Source: Nostoc sp. FACHB-973
GTDB lineage: Bacteria; Cyanobacteriota; Cyanobacteriia; Cyanobacteriales; Nostocaceae
Assembly: GCF_014698115.1 (NCBI RefSeq)
Contig: NZ_JACJSJ010000003.1
Span: 117,297-181,296 of the forward strand
Length of the DNA: 64,000 nt
Direction of reading: 5' to 3'
Shown here: positions 16,795-26,134 of the stretch, piece by piece
Numbering within the stretch: the stretch's first letter is position 1
How the letters are laid out: every line of letters begins with the position of its first letter
The notes under the pieces: generated by a model
What the model was told of the DNA's origin: nothing
The model's database searches: none
What the model saw: the letters and a program-made list of their open reading frames with translations, nothing else
Translations under genes and position numbers: made by a program

Positions 16795-18099
16795 CTACAG
16801 TGTCAAAGAATGAGCATTTGTCTCAATCAATTTCGCCAAATCTTGCAAGAATGCCGCAGCATGGGCACCGTAAATAATCCGGTGGTCTGAAGTAATATTT
16901 ACTTGCATTTGTTGGCGCACGGCAAATAAACCGTTGGGTGTTGCTACCACTTGCGGGCGGGATGCACCGATCGCTAAAATTGAACCTTGTCCAGGTGGTA
17001 AAATCGCATCAAATGTATCTACGCCAAACATCCCTAAGTTCGATAGGGTAAAAGTACCGCTGTTATATTCTTGGGGTTGTAGTTGTTTGGTTCTGGCACG
17101 CTCTACTAAAGACTTCCAAGTACGCGATAGAGAATAAATATCCACTGCGTCTGCATTTTGCAACACAGGTGTAATTAATCCGCCATCATCCATCGCCACC
17201 GCTACAGAAATGTTGATATCAGAATGATAGACAATTCCTTGGTCTGAGTAGCTAGCATTCAAAAGTGGATGTTTTTGTAATGTTACCGCTACAGCTTTCG
17301 CCAGTAGCGCCGTCATCGTTACGCCTTTGGATTTAATTTGTTTATAAAGCTTGTCTAGCTCATCAGTGGTAATGGTGTAACCAACGCGGAACACAGGCAC
17401 AGATAGAGTAGCTACCATGTTCCGTACTACCGCATTTTGGAAGGTAGTTAGAGGCACAATTGAACCAGGAGCAACTGCCGCCACTGGTGTGGGTGCAGGT
17501 GCTGGTGTTGGTGGTGCAGGGGGCGCTACTGGGGTCACAGTTGGTGTTGGTGGGGCTGCAACTGGGGTGGGGGCAGGTTGCTTACCTTTATTAACAGTTG
17601 CTTCCACATCTTCGGCGACAATGCGGCCGTGGGGTCCACTACCTTTAAGTGTAGTCAAATCAACTTTGAGTTCTTTGGCTAACTTGCGGGCACGGGGTGA
17701 AACTACAAGTCTTCCTTCCTTGTGGTTAGAGCCATTTTGAGACGCCGTAGCAGGTGTTCCAACTGAGGCGGTGGCGGGAACTGGTTCAGGAGAAGAGGTA
17801 GTACTAGCAGCCGCGCCGCCGGAATTGGCAAGAGATTTCGCAGTTTCAATTTCCGCTTCGGTTTCGGCAATAAAGGCGATCGCAGATCCTACCGGGGCAG
17901 TTTCACCAGCTTGCACTATGATATGGGCAAGAAATCCTTCATAAAAGGTTTCTACATCCATGTCTGCCTTATCTGACTCTACAACCACCACTGTTTCGCC
18001 TTTTTCCACTTTGTCCCCTGGCGATTTCACCCAGGAGACTATTTTGCCTTCGGTCATGGTAGAACTCAGCGCCGGCATAAATACTTCGTGAATGCTCAT
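16795..18099 (-). CDS. pdhC: Dihydrolipoamide acetyltransferase, E2 of pyruvate dehydrogenase
   Basis: A 434-aa E2 protein. The lipoyl domain (1-78) has the lipoylated Lys44 in ESDKADMD. An Ala/Pro-rich linker follows, then the peripheral subunit-binding domain at about 131-168 (SPRARKLAKEL, GSGPHGRIVAEDV). A second Pro/Ala linker at about 170-215 leads to the catalytic domain. The active-site block reads DHRIIYGA with His406; Tyr replaces the Asp of bacterial HxxxDG, as in plastid E2 proteins, so this is normal for the lineage. It moves the acetyl group from E1 to CoA. The gene stands alone. Confidence 0.93.
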   Translation of the reverse strand: MSIHEVFMPALSSTMTEGKIVSWVKSPGDKVEKGETVVVVESDKADMDVETFYEGFLAHIIVQAGETAPVGSAIAFIAETEAEIETAKSLANSGGAAASTTSSPEPVPATASVGTPATASQNGSNHKEGRLVVSPRARKLAKELKVDLTTLKGSGPHGRIVAEDVEATVNKGKQPAPTPVAAPPTPTVTPVAPPAPPTPAPAPTPVAAVAPGSIVPLTTFQNAVVRNMVATLSVPVFRVGYTITTDELDKLYKQIKSKGVTMTALLAKAVAVTLQKHPLLNASYSDQGIVYHSDINISVAVAMDDGGLITPVLQNADAVDIYSLSRTWKSLVERARTKQLQPQEYNSGTFTLSNLGMFGVDTFDAILPPGQGSILAIGASRPQVVATPNGLFAVRQQMQVNITSDHRIIYGAHAAAFLQDLAKLIETNAHSLTL

Positions 18100-18632
18100 A
18101 GGGTGGTTTGGGAATCAATGGTTTATGGACTTTAACAGCTTTAGTCAGATCGAATTGTATCTTGAGAAAAGAATTTTGGATTGGAGATTTTATATTTTAG
18201 GTTGGGAATGGGGCATTGGGCATGGGGCATGGGGGATGAGGGAGATGAGGGAGATGAGGGAGATGAGGGAGATGGGGGAGAATTACTCTAAACTCCTAAT
18301 TCCTAACTTTTAACTCCTCACAGGCTAAACGCCCCGCTACCGTTAACAGCATTCTCAATGCCCAATGCCCCAGGAACCTAAATCTGACTTAGAGGTCTAT
18401 ACTACAGAGTTATCCTCAATGGTTAGTTAATATCTCGTTTTGGCTGTTGGCTTTCAAAAAACACCACGAGTGTCTCACAAATCAAATAGGATTGCTACAG
18501 ATGAAATATATTTATATTCCTCATACCACTGCTTGAGATAGAGGAGCTTCTTAGAGGTAGACGATATGAGATGCAGTTCAATCTAGAATTCAAAATTGGT
18601 AATTAACCTGTTTGAAATTCGTGTTTACTTTT
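18100..18632. repeat. Intergenic region with GGGAGATGA minisatellite (18234-18279)
   Basis: About five tandem copies of the 9-mer GGGAGATGA lie at 18234-18279, preceded by GGGGCATTGGG-type G-rich units. The rest of the gap holds no recognisable gene. The same repeat class appears in complement near 11035-11085. Confidence 0.8.
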
Positions 18633-19157
18633 ATGTCGGCAAAGTTGAAATTGTTTTTGATTGTGGTATTGACAGTCTTTGCCACTGCTGGCGCTGGAAT
18701 TTATATTACTGGGCGTCAGCAATCTGCACCGATTGTTGACAATGTTCATGGCCAACCCCACCAGGTAAGAGCGATACATCAATCTCAGGAGGTTGTGGCA
18801 TACTCAGAGCGTTCCAGCTATAAAACTATACCCTTAGAAAGTCTCAACTCATCTCTCCAAGGTAGCGATCCTGCGACCCTCGCCCTGAATGCTTTTGACG
18901 ATATACCATCGGTGGGAGGAACGCGAAAGGTAGAGGTAGCTTATCCAGAACGAAATCAAGCCTTGGTGACGATTACACAAATCAAGCAGGGTAATAATTC
19001 TGTTGGTACAGTTAAATATCGAGTGGAGATGACAACCTTTGGGCGATCGCTTTTTATTAGTTCACCTCCAGTGTGGCAAATTATTTGGGCTGGCTCCCAG
19101 GTAGAATGTTGGCCTGGAAGCCGCCCCCACAGAAAGTTAAATCAGATTTGTCATTAG
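18633..19157 (+). CDS. Conserved hypothetical exported protein
   Basis: From the ATG at 18633 the product is 174 aa; a longer frame from a non-ATG codon at 18612 is less likely. The N-terminus is basic, then hydrophobic (KLKLFLIVVLTVFATAGAGI), typical of a signal peptide or anchor. The soluble part has short hydrophobic strands and ends in a His/Arg-rich tail. I recognise no family. A cyanobacterial conserved protein of the cell envelope is possible. Confidence 0.6.
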   Translation: MSAKLKLFLIVVLTVFATAGAGIYITGRQQSAPIVDNVHGQPHQVRAIHQSQEVVAYSERSSYKTIPLESLNSSLQGSDPATLALNAFDDIPSVGGTRKVEVAYPERNQALVTITQIKQGNNSVGTVKYRVEMTTFGRSLFISSPPVWQIIWAGSQVECWPGSRPHRKLNQICH

Positions 19158-19222
19158 TCATTGGTCATTGGTCATTGGTCACAAAATGACAAAGGACAAC
19201 GGACAAATGACAAATAACAAAT
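19150..19222. repeat. Short TCATTGG/GACAAA repeats
   Basis: Repeats of GTCATTGGTCATTG run into ACAAAATGACAAAGGACAA and related units, forming imperfect inverted repeats between two convergent genes. This is a simple repeat type common in heterocystous cyanobacteria. It may serve as a bidirectional terminator. Confidence 0.6.
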
Positions 19223-19672
19223 TTAAATGTCGCCGCGAATTTCTTCGACAACGCCATCGCGTAGAACAATTTCGACTTGCATTTTGCTAATCAAGTTATC
19301 TCCGGTTTCTACCTTGAAAAAGCCTTCCATTTGGAATTGGTTGACTTCTTGATCTTGTTGGAGAAACTGCACTTGCTGGAGGTTTTGCAGCAACTGGTTT
19401 TTCTGTTCTAGGAATTCACTTTTCTTTTGATTGACTTGGAGTTGGATATTGTCAATTTGTTGGAGGGTCTGGGGTCCGGGTGGTTGCAGACTCTGCTTTT
19501 GAATTGCAGCGATCGCTCTTTGTCCTTCGACATCTAGCTGTTGCAGTTGTTGGTCAAGTTGATTGATCTGTGCTTGCAGCTGCTGTTGTACTTCCTCTTT
19601 CCAGAGGGGAGTAACAATCACTTTAACGTTGACGACGCGTTTCAGGAGCAAATGAGATTTGGAGACATCCAT
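19223..19672 (-). CDS. YlqD-family protein
   Basis: A 149-aa protein with a short N-terminal beta region (LLLKRVVNVKVIVTPLWKEE), a long Gln-rich coiled coil at about 30-105 (QQLQAQINQLDQQLQQLD), and a C-terminal beta region (FKVETGDNL, VEIVLRDGVVEEIRGDI). This arrangement matches the YlqD family, whose function is unknown. It lies 41 bp downstream of the acyl-CoA ligase on the same strand and may share its transcript. Confidence 0.75.
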   Translation of the reverse strand: MDVSKSHLLLKRVVNVKVIVTPLWKEEVQQQLQAQINQLDQQLQQLDVEGQRAIAAIQKQSLQPPGPQTLQQIDNIQLQVNQKKSEFLEQKNQLLQNLQQVQFLQQDQEVNQFQMEGFFKVETGDNLISKMQVEIVLRDGVVEEIRGDI

Positions 19673-19713
19673 AAATATTTCACGTTCACTCTTATAGTTG
19701 GCGGGTGGAATTA

Positions 19714-21690
19714 TCAGGCAAACATGCCGTCAATAATATCGCGATAGCGTTCCACGACGATGTGTCGTCGAACTTTCAGTGTTTGAGTCATCAAGCCGTT
19801 TTCGATGGAAAACGGTTCCAGTATGAATTTGAACGACCCGATGCGGTCATCCGGCCGATAGCCTGGACGATTTTGCACTTCACGATTTAATTCTTGGCGA
19901 AATAAATCCTGGATCATTTTACTCTCCAAGTCAATTTTTTCACCGAATGAGGAAGTTACCCGATCGCTTTCTATATCCAGTGTCAAATTTTGAGTTGCTG
20001 CCCATTTTTCTAAGGCTTCGAGATTGGGGACAATTAAGGCTCCCAAGCTGCGCTGATCTTGGCCGACAAGCATAATTTGATCGATGTAGGGCGATCGCAA
20101 ACACGCATCTTCGATGGGCTGCGGCTCGATGTTTTCGCCGTTAGTCAAGACAATCGTATCCTTCGCCCTGCCAGTTAGCACTAAGTCGTTTTCTGGTGTC
20201 AGCCAACCCAAATCGCCGCTATCAAACCAGCCTTCAGGGTCAATTGCTTTGGCTGTGGCTTGGGGATTTTGGTAATAGCCTTGCATAATCTGCGGCCCCT
20301 TCAACAATACCAAGCCTCGCTTTTCTACTGGCAAAGGCGCTTTTGTCTCAGGGTCTACGATTTTAGCTTCTGTTGCGGGGAGTGGTAGCCCTGATGCGCC
20401 AATCAAATTTCGCCAAGGACGACGCACATGGGTAACAGGAGAAGTTTCTGTCAACCCATAGCCCTGCAAAATCTGCACACCAATAATTTCAAAAAAGTTA
20501 TCGATGTGTCTGGGAAGCGCACCGCCGCCGCTAATCATCTGCTTGACTCGTCCGCCTGTGGCTTCCCGCACTTTGGCATAAACCAGTCGTTCTCCCAACT
20601 TATGCAGGGGTAACAAAGCTGTTGCGAGTATTGTAGCTGCAAATCGTTCCACGGCTGAGGCATGAAGATTATTTAAATCCAATCCCTGGGCAACTCTTTG
20701 CGCTTTAATATATTTTTCGCTGATGCCTAATAAAAATTTAATTAGGCGTTGCTTTTTGGCTGGTTGTTCGCGGAACTGTTTTTGCACTCCTTCATAAATC
20801 GATTCCCACAAACGCGGTACACCCACCATGTAGTTGGGTTTAAATTGTCTCAAATCTCCTTTTACGGAACGCAAGTTAGTATAAACTTGCGTGCAACCTT
20901 GAGATAGTAGGTAGTATTCAACAGTTCGTTCGTAGCTGTGCCACGAAGGCAAGATACTGAGAACCATGTCCCCCGGATTTGGTTGCAATACTGTGCCAAA
21001 ACTTATCACTTGGTGCATCAAGTTAGTATAGGACAGCATCACACCCTTGGGTTTACCGGTGGTGCCAGAGGTGTAAATTAGGGTTGCTAGGGCATCACGA
21101 TTTTGCTTGGCTGGCACAAAATTATGATTTAGACCAATTTCAATCAATTGGGTAAAATTCAGGACTTTTAGGGGTGTTTCCGTCGGTGCTGCTTCATCTG
21201 AAAGTAAAACGACGAATTGAATTGGTAGATCGTTGAGGCGGTCTTGCAGTTTTTTAAGTGTCTTTAAATCTTCAAGTACCAGTGCTGTGCTACCACTATT
21301 AGCGATGATGAACAGCAATTCTTCTTTTTCAGCTTGGGAGCTACGGACGGCATCAATTCCTCCAGCAGTCATGATACCTTGATCGGCAATAAACCACCGG
21401 GGACTGTTGTCAGCAATTAAGGAAATGCGATCGCCTAGTTTGATTCCCAACGCCTGCAACCCAGCAGCAAATAGTTGTATTTTCTCTGCCAACTGGGTAT
21501 AAGTAATCACTATTTCTGGTTTAGCGTGGGGGTTGTGCAGGGCAACAACATCACCAAATTCCTGAGCTGCCAAAGGCCAAATTTCTGGTAGGGATTCCAC
21601 ATTTGTGTAATCTACCAACTTTTTTAATGCTTGGCGTTCTCGCTCACTGATGTTAGATAAAAAAGAAGACGCGGTTTGGGTTTTTGACAT
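19714..21690 (-). CDS. Long-chain acyl-CoA / acyl-ACP synthetase
   Basis: A 658-aa AMP-forming ligase. The P-loop YTSGTTGKPKG starts at Tyr206; GYGLTETSP and SGDLGWLTPENDLVLTGRAKD follow, then the C-terminal lobe with TNGENIEPQPIE. It activates fatty acids with ATP to the acyl-AMP and passes them to CoA or ACP. In cyanobacteria the homologue (Aas, slr1609 type) recycles free fatty acids, and the length agrees. No transmembrane segments are evident. It is probably followed by ylqD in one transcript. Confidence 0.92.
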   Translation of the reverse strand: MSKTQTASSFLSNISERERQALKKLVDYTNVESLPEIWPLAAQEFGDVVALHNPHAKPEIVITYTQLAEKIQLFAAGLQALGIKLGDRISLIADNSPRWFIADQGIMTAGGIDAVRSSQAEKEELLFIIANSGSTALVLEDLKTLKKLQDRLNDLPIQFVVLLSDEAAPTETPLKVLNFTQLIEIGLNHNFVPAKQNRDALATLIYTSGTTGKPKGVMLSYTNLMHQVISFGTVLQPNPGDMVLSILPSWHSYERTVEYYLLSQGCTQVYTNLRSVKGDLRQFKPNYMVGVPRLWESIYEGVQKQFREQPAKKQRLIKFLLGISEKYIKAQRVAQGLDLNNLHASAVERFAATILATALLPLHKLGERLVYAKVREATGGRVKQMISGGGALPRHIDNFFEIIGVQILQGYGLTETSPVTHVRRPWRNLIGASGLPLPATEAKIVDPETKAPLPVEKRGLVLLKGPQIMQGYYQNPQATAKAIDPEGWFDSGDLGWLTPENDLVLTGRAKDTIVLTNGENIEPQPIEDACLRSPYIDQIMLVGQDQRSLGALIVPNLEALEKWAATQNLTLDIESDRVTSSFGEKIDLESKMIQDLFRQELNREVQNRPGYRPDDRIGSFKFILEPFSIENGLMTQTLKVRRHIVVERYRDIIDGMFA

Positions 21691-21937
21691 AACACCTTAC
21701 CTAAAGATTTTTAACTGATTGCTTTTCTTTGCTTATTTTGTCATTCCGCTACAATAACCGTCCTCATTATCCACATTCCCTTTTGTGTATGATGATTCCA
21801 GGAATTCTCACTTTATATTTACAAAAATTTATGTTAAGATTGATTTACATAGACTGCAAGCTATGGATTGTGTTTGCAGTTAGAAATAGCGATGTCTCCG
21901 ACGGGCTACGCCTACTTTTCACAGGGGATGATTACCT

Positions 21938-22183
21938 ATGAATTCCATAGAAGCAACACTGCTAACGCTGATCAATATTGCTGCCTGCATGGCGTTACCT
22001 AAACTGATAGCTATATTTACGGCTAATAAAACCAAACTTACTGAATTGTCGGCGAATAGTTCAGAATTACAAACAGCTAAAGTTAAACTTACGAGTTTTC
22101 CCTATTGTACAGCTTACCCATTGACGGGTAGCCAATACTGCAAATTTAGTCCTGATTTTTGCGATCGGTGTTCTCCAAATTGA
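21938..22183 (+). CDS. Small membrane peptide with ALPKL motif
   Basis: An 81-aa protein. Residues 1-32 hold one hydrophobic helix ending AACMALPKLIAIF. The rest is polar, with a Cys-containing tail (SQYCKFSPDFCDRC). The first 32 residues resemble those of the 55-aa peptide at 31827-31994, which has VACLALPKLLSVI in the same position. Both have a purine-rich ribosome-binding site. No known family. A repeat of the GCGATGTCTCCGACGGGCTA type lies 40 bp upstream. Confidence 0.6.
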   Translation: MNSIEATLLTLINIAACMALPKLIAIFTANKTKLTELSANSSELQTAKVKLTSFPYCTAYPLTGSQYCKFSPDFCDRCSPN

Positions 22184-22778
22184 TAGACTATTTGAACGCA
22201 AGTAGCGGTAATTCATCAATTACCGCTAGGCAAGAATAGGGATTTCAGTCACATATTGCGTAAGTCCTGAGCAGAATCCAGAAGTCAAGGGTTTGAGCCG
22301 CCGACTACGAGAAAATTTAATTAATTTTACATTGTGTAATTTAGTTGAATTGATTATTGCATACTTATATCATGTGCGCCTAATCACTTATTAAAACCCA
22401 AGAACCCCACCCCGCCAAAGCTGCGCTTTGTCTCCCCTCCCCGCTCTTCGGGAGGGGCTGGGGGTGGGGTGCAATGACTGCGGGAATTATAACTAATTAC
22501 GCGGACATGATATTACTTATAGGCAAGTAATTTTCTAGTTAAGCCAGTATAATTACTAATTACTGTGTCAAGATAACGAAAACTTGGTAAACCAAGTTTT
22601 AAAATCTCTGTGTTCCCCAAACTCTGTGTTCTCTGTGCCTGGAGTGGTTCGTTCTTTGCCCCTCAAAATTCGGTTGTCAGACTACTTAGTAGTCTGTCAA
22701 TCAACAAATGATGGGTACTGGGAGTCTTGGCACAGGCTTAATGAGATGAGGAGTGGTGATTAACCCCATAGCCAAACG
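22184..22778. repeat. Intergenic region with CCCTCCCC hairpin repeat
   Basis: A long G/C-rich hairpin lies at about 22405-22471. CCCCACCCC and CCCTCCCCGCTC on one side pair with GGGAGGGGCTGGGGGTGGGG on the other, with CTTCGG at the tip. It is a dispersed intergenic element type and could also act as a terminator. A 15-bp perfect palindrome, GACTACTTAGTAGTC, lies near 22679-22693. No gene is seen. Confidence 0.65.
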
Positions 22779-22934
22779 CTACCGTGTATACACGAGTCTG
22801 AATTAGTTGATGAATCCGGGTTTTACCCCACCCTAACCCTCCCCGTTTATTGGGGAGGGAACTAGATTTTCCGGTTTCCCCCCAAGATATCGGGGGGATT
22901 AAGGGGGGTGATTTGACTTGTGTGTACACCGTAG
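22779..22934. mobile_element. MITE-like element with 19-bp inverted ends and 11-bp flanking direct repeats
   Basis: The left end CTACCGTGTATACACGAGT (22779-22797) pairs with the right end ACTTGTGTGTACACCGTAG (22916-22934); 16 of 19 positions match after inversion. The 11-mer ATAGCCAAACG stands directly outside on both sides, at 22768-22778 and 22935-22945, as a target duplication would. The interior is G/C-rich with CCTCCCC and GGGGGG runs and no coding capacity. Mobility would depend on a transposase in trans. Confidence 0.75.
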
Positions 22935-23025
22935 ATAGCCAAACGGGGGAATTGAAATCAGGATGCTTTGTGTCTTGTTGTTAGTAATCTGGACAAACTA
23001 TTAGTTCAAAATAACAGGTTTCACT

Positions 23026-23367
23026 ATGAATCGGAAACAGATCGCAGAGTTTTCTCTCGAAGATGGCACGAAGTTTTTAGCTGAAGTTGATGAACCAGAA
23101 AATAGCAATGCTTTGACACGTGTTGCCAGATCGGACACTGGACAAATGGTTGTTGAAGCTAAAAAGAAATTTGATGAGGTATTAGATCAAATACAACCTG
23201 TAGCTTCAGCAATTATCACCAAATTGAGTCAGATGAATACACCTGCCGATGAGGTAGAGGTGAAGTTTGGGATTAAGTTAAATGCTGCTGCGGGTGCAAT
23301 TTTCACTTCTGTAGGTGGTGAAGCTAACTACGAAATTACCTTGAAATGGAAGCAGGACAAGGCATAG
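23026..23367 (+). CDS. Trypsin-co-occurring domain 1 (TCO-1, CU044_2847 family) protein
   Basis: A 113-aa protein. Features typical of the family are an N-terminal strand pair (FSLEDGTKFLAEVDEPE), a central helix (KKKFDEVLDQIQPVASAIITKL), and the final DEVEVKFGIKLNAAAGAIFTS with EANYEITLKW. TCO-1 proteins are encoded next to trypsin-like proteases in predicted conflict systems. The biochemical role is unknown. The protease start lies 1 bp after its stop, so they are translationally linked. This is the first gene of the cluster; its promoter lies between the MITE and 23026. Confidence 0.8.
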   Translation: MNRKQIAEFSLEDGTKFLAEVDEPENSNALTRVARSDTGQMVVEAKKKFDEVLDQIQPVASAIITKLSQMNTPADEVEVKFGIKLNAAAGAIFTSVGGEANYEITLKWKQDKA

Positions 23368-23368
23368 T

Positions 23369-24262
23369 ATGGTGGGGAGTACAGATAATTATATTCAAAT
23401 TTTTAGATCGGCGATCGCCAGAATTTTTCATGCTAATGGTGCGGTAGCTGGTGTAGGTTTTTTAGTCTCTGGGCGGACTGGAAATTATATCCTGACATGC
23501 GCTCACGTTGTTACCTCAGTTCTATCTTTACCAGAAGATATAGTTGCAGCTCCTAGTAATGATATTTATTTAGATTTTCCCCTAATTGCATCAGGGCAAC
23601 AACTAAAAGCTAAAGTTGTTTTTTGGCAACCCGTTGTCAGTAATGTATCAACTTCTAAGCCTGAAGATATTGCCGGGTTGGAAATAGAAGGGCAGTTGCC
23701 TAAAGAAGCCCAACCAATCAAGTTAATAAAAGCTAGCAATATTTGGGAGCATCCTTTCCGCATATTTGGTTTTCCTCACGGACACAATGATGGCGTTTGG
23801 GCTACAGGTGTGTTGCGAGACAGCCAAGGAAAGGGATGGGTGCAACTCGAAGACAGTAAGGTAACCGGCTACAGGATAGAACCAGGCTTTAGTGGTGCGC
23901 CTATATGGGATGAAACCCTTGTAGGAGTGGTTGGGATGGCAGTGGCGGCGGAGAAACAGCGAGAAGATATCAAGACTGCTTTTATGATTCCTGTGGATGT
24001 ATTGAGCCAAGCATGGGATGAAATAGCTTTGTCGATTTCGCCAAATGCACATACCCAGACTACTAAGAGCAGAGTACAACAACTCAAAATCAAAACTTTG
24101 CAACAACGCTTTGATGTTCTAAGTAGTGATTATGAAGCAGCGTACAATCAGCTTAACTATACACTGAGTGCTGGCGATCGCAATATCATCCAACGCCAAA
24201 TCAACAGCATACTACAAGAACTTGAGCAAGTAGAAAGCGAACTTAATGCCATAAACTCTTAA
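23369..24262 (+). CDS. Trypsin-like serine protease with C-terminal effector-associated domain
   Basis: A 297-aa protein with an S1-type protease at about 10-205. The apparent triad is His46 (TCAHVV), Asp100 (KPEDIAGLEI) and Ser175 (PGFSGAP). There is no signal peptide, so it acts in the cytoplasm. After a linker, residues about 230-295 form a helical domain ending ELEQVESELNAINS. That domain aligns without gaps to the N-terminus of the next protein, so both probably carry the same effector-associated domain and meet through it. The protease is the likely effector, held in check until the NTPase partners sense a trigger. Start and spacing: 1 bp after the TCO-1 stop, 17 bp before the next gene. 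Confidence 0.87.
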   Translation: MVGSTDNYIQIFRSAIARIFHANGAVAGVGFLVSGRTGNYILTCAHVVTSVLSLPEDIVAAPSNDIYLDFPLIASGQQLKAKVVFWQPVVSNVSTSKPEDIAGLEIEGQLPKEAQPIKLIKASNIWEHPFRIFGFPHGHNDGVWATGVLRDSQGKGWVQLEDSKVTGYRIEPGFSGAPIWDETLVGVVGMAVAAEKQREDIKTAFMIPVDVLSQAWDEIALSISPNAHTQTTKSRVQQLKIKTLQQRFDVLSSDYEAAYNQLNYTLSAGDRNIIQRQINSILQELEQVESELNAINS

Positions 24263-24279
24263 TTTAGTACCTAAATCCA

Positions 24280-25935
24280 ATGAACAATTCTTCAGATTTA
24301 AAAAAGAAGCATTTAGAGCAGTTAATAGCCAATTTAAAAACTGACATTGAAAGTATCAGTAATCAAATAGGATGGACGCTGAGTGATGTAGATAAAAATA
24401 AATTAGAAAGGCGATTTAAGGATAAATTGAATGAAATGCAAAAAGCTGAATCAGAGTTAAACGAGCTAAATGAAGAATCTCTAGAATTTGAATCTGATAA
24501 GATTCCATTCACTAATCGTGATGATGCAATTAGTGAGATTACAGCAATTAATTCTCCTCCTTACCGTCTGGTAACAGCTCCTGAAGGTTACGGAAAAACA
24601 GAATTCCTCAAACAGATTATGGGGCGGTTTCAAGAATTGCAATGGTGTTGTGCTTATGCTTCCATGTCTAGTTATGAAAGTATTGAAGATTTAGAAAAAC
24701 GATTAGCCAATTCTCTCCAACTTCCCCTCCCAGAAGGATATGAATTAAATTCGGGAGATCGTTTAGGCTTACTATTGCATAGAAATTGGGCTAAATGTCA
24801 ATCCCAGGGAAAAAAAGGTATTGTGCTGCTAATCGATTTAGATGGAAATGCCCCACCAAAGCAACGTTTAAACGAAATTTTTAATGACTTTCAGAAATTT
24901 GCAGGGAGAATTGAAAGATGCTTGAAAGAATTACAGTTCTTTAAAGATAATTCTCGGAGACTTCGAGTTGTAATTGCCGCTCGCTGTCTGATTGATATCC
25001 CTTTAGATCGCACTTTTCCGAGACTAATACTCTCTCCTTTTAACTGGGAAGTGATTCAGGATACAGCAACAAAATATCTCAAGCCAATCGAGATGACTTC
25101 CGAAAGTCTTGCTCTACTTTCAGGACACTTACTGTATTTAACTGGCGGACACCCAGGGGGAATTGCTGAAGCACTAAAAGTTTATCGCAGTGGTGCTTAT
25201 ACAGTTAGTTGGTTTTTAAACAGTTATGGCAACCAACTATGGGAAAAAAAGCTCAAAAAGTGTAGAGACCAAATTAAAGAAACCTTGACAACGGAAAATA
25301 ATCATCTCTACGAATCAATTGAAAAATTGAGTATATTTCCTATACTCAATGGTACTTGGGTATTAAAAGAAGCCGTTCGGAGATTTCAATTACCTTTCAG
25401 TGATGATAGTTTTAAGTTAAACGCTGAACTGACAAAGACATCTATTTTTACTCGTGACAAAACCATTATCAAAGATGGCATGACACGGCGGCTACTAGTT
25501 ATTGGTCTTCTGAGAGAAACTTCGCCTGATAACTTTCAAAAACTTTGTAGCGAAGCAGCTCAAATTTGCTGGGAATATATTCATGAACTGAAATCAAAGA
25601 ATAATTCTGCTGTTGCGGGTACTTGGTCTATGCAGTATTTTTTTCAAAGCCTGCAACAACACGCTGGATTTATTAATTTTGGTGCTAATAGTCTGGCTTA
25701 TCGACAAAAACTCCGCCAAGATTTCTTTGATAAAACCGTTGAAGAAACTCTGGAAATATTCCGCAATACAGACCGAGAGCAAATGCATGAATTTCTTTAT
25801 ACGCTCAAATCTGAAGTAGAAAATGATTGGGAATTTCAGTTTCTTGTCAATTACTATCTGCACAATGACGAATATAATGATACACCCTATAGAGATTTAA
25901 TTCAGAAGCTTGATGAAGCAATTCAAAATAATTAA
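24280..25935 (+). CDS. Effector-associated domain plus AAA/STAND-type ATPase
   Basis: A 551-aa protein. Residues 1-65 form a coiled effector-associated domain with the TLS...ESELN pattern of the protease tail. An ATPase follows: Walker A is APEGYGKTEF with Lys106, and Walker B-like IVLLIDLDG lies near residue 185. The sequence HLLYLTGGHPGGIAEALKVY fits the STAND/MalT-type lid. The C-terminal half is alpha-helical, without an obvious known domain. It would act as the NTP-dependent switch that recruits or releases the protease by homotypic contact. It lies 17 bp after the protease, the same operon. Confidence 0.8.
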   Translation: MNNSSDLKKKHLEQLIANLKTDIESISNQIGWTLSDVDKNKLERRFKDKLNEMQKAESELNELNEESLEFESDKIPFTNRDDAISEITAINSPPYRLVTAPEGYGKTEFLKQIMGRFQELQWCCAYASMSSYESIEDLEKRLANSLQLPLPEGYELNSGDRLGLLLHRNWAKCQSQGKKGIVLLIDLDGNAPPKQRLNEIFNDFQKFAGRIERCLKELQFFKDNSRRLRVVIAARCLIDIPLDRTFPRLILSPFNWEVIQDTATKYLKPIEMTSESLALLSGHLLYLTGGHPGGIAEALKVYRSGAYTVSWFLNSYGNQLWEKKLKKCRDQIKETLTTENNHLYESIEKLSIFPILNGTWVLKEAVRRFQLPFSDDSFKLNAELTKTSIFTRDKTIIKDGMTRRLLVIGLLRETSPDNFQKLCSEAAQICWEYIHELKSKNNSAVAGTWSMQYFFQSLQQHAGFINFGANSLAYRQKLRQDFFDKTVEETLEIFRNTDREQMHEFLYTLKSEVENDWEFQFLVNYYLHNDEYNDTPYRDLIQKLDEAIQNN

Positions 25936-26134
25936 TTGGGGAGTGGGGAGTGGGGAATGGGGAATATGTAGATTGAGTTTTTGCAAAAATTCAATAGGAA
26001 TTATATTAGGACTGGTATTTTATTTTTGAAGAAACTCCATAAACTCGGAAAAGCTGATTCACTATTCCCCATTCCCTACTCCCTACTCCCTACCTACACA
26101 AATAAGTTCAAAAATTAAATAGGAGTTTGATATT
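25936..26134. repeat. Intergenic inverted repeat of GGGGAGT/ACTCCC units, dispersed element
   Basis: The gap begins GGGGAGTGGGGAGTGGGGAA and ends with CCCCATTCCCTACTCCCTAC, an imperfect inverted repeat. The right half, from about 26030 to 26115, resembles 49434-49520 closely (CTCGGAAAAGCT then TACTCCCTACTCCCT then CCTACAC/T and AAGTNNNTTCAAAAAT). It is therefore a dispersed element. A ribosome-binding site (AATAGGAG) lies just before the next gene. Confidence 0.7.
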
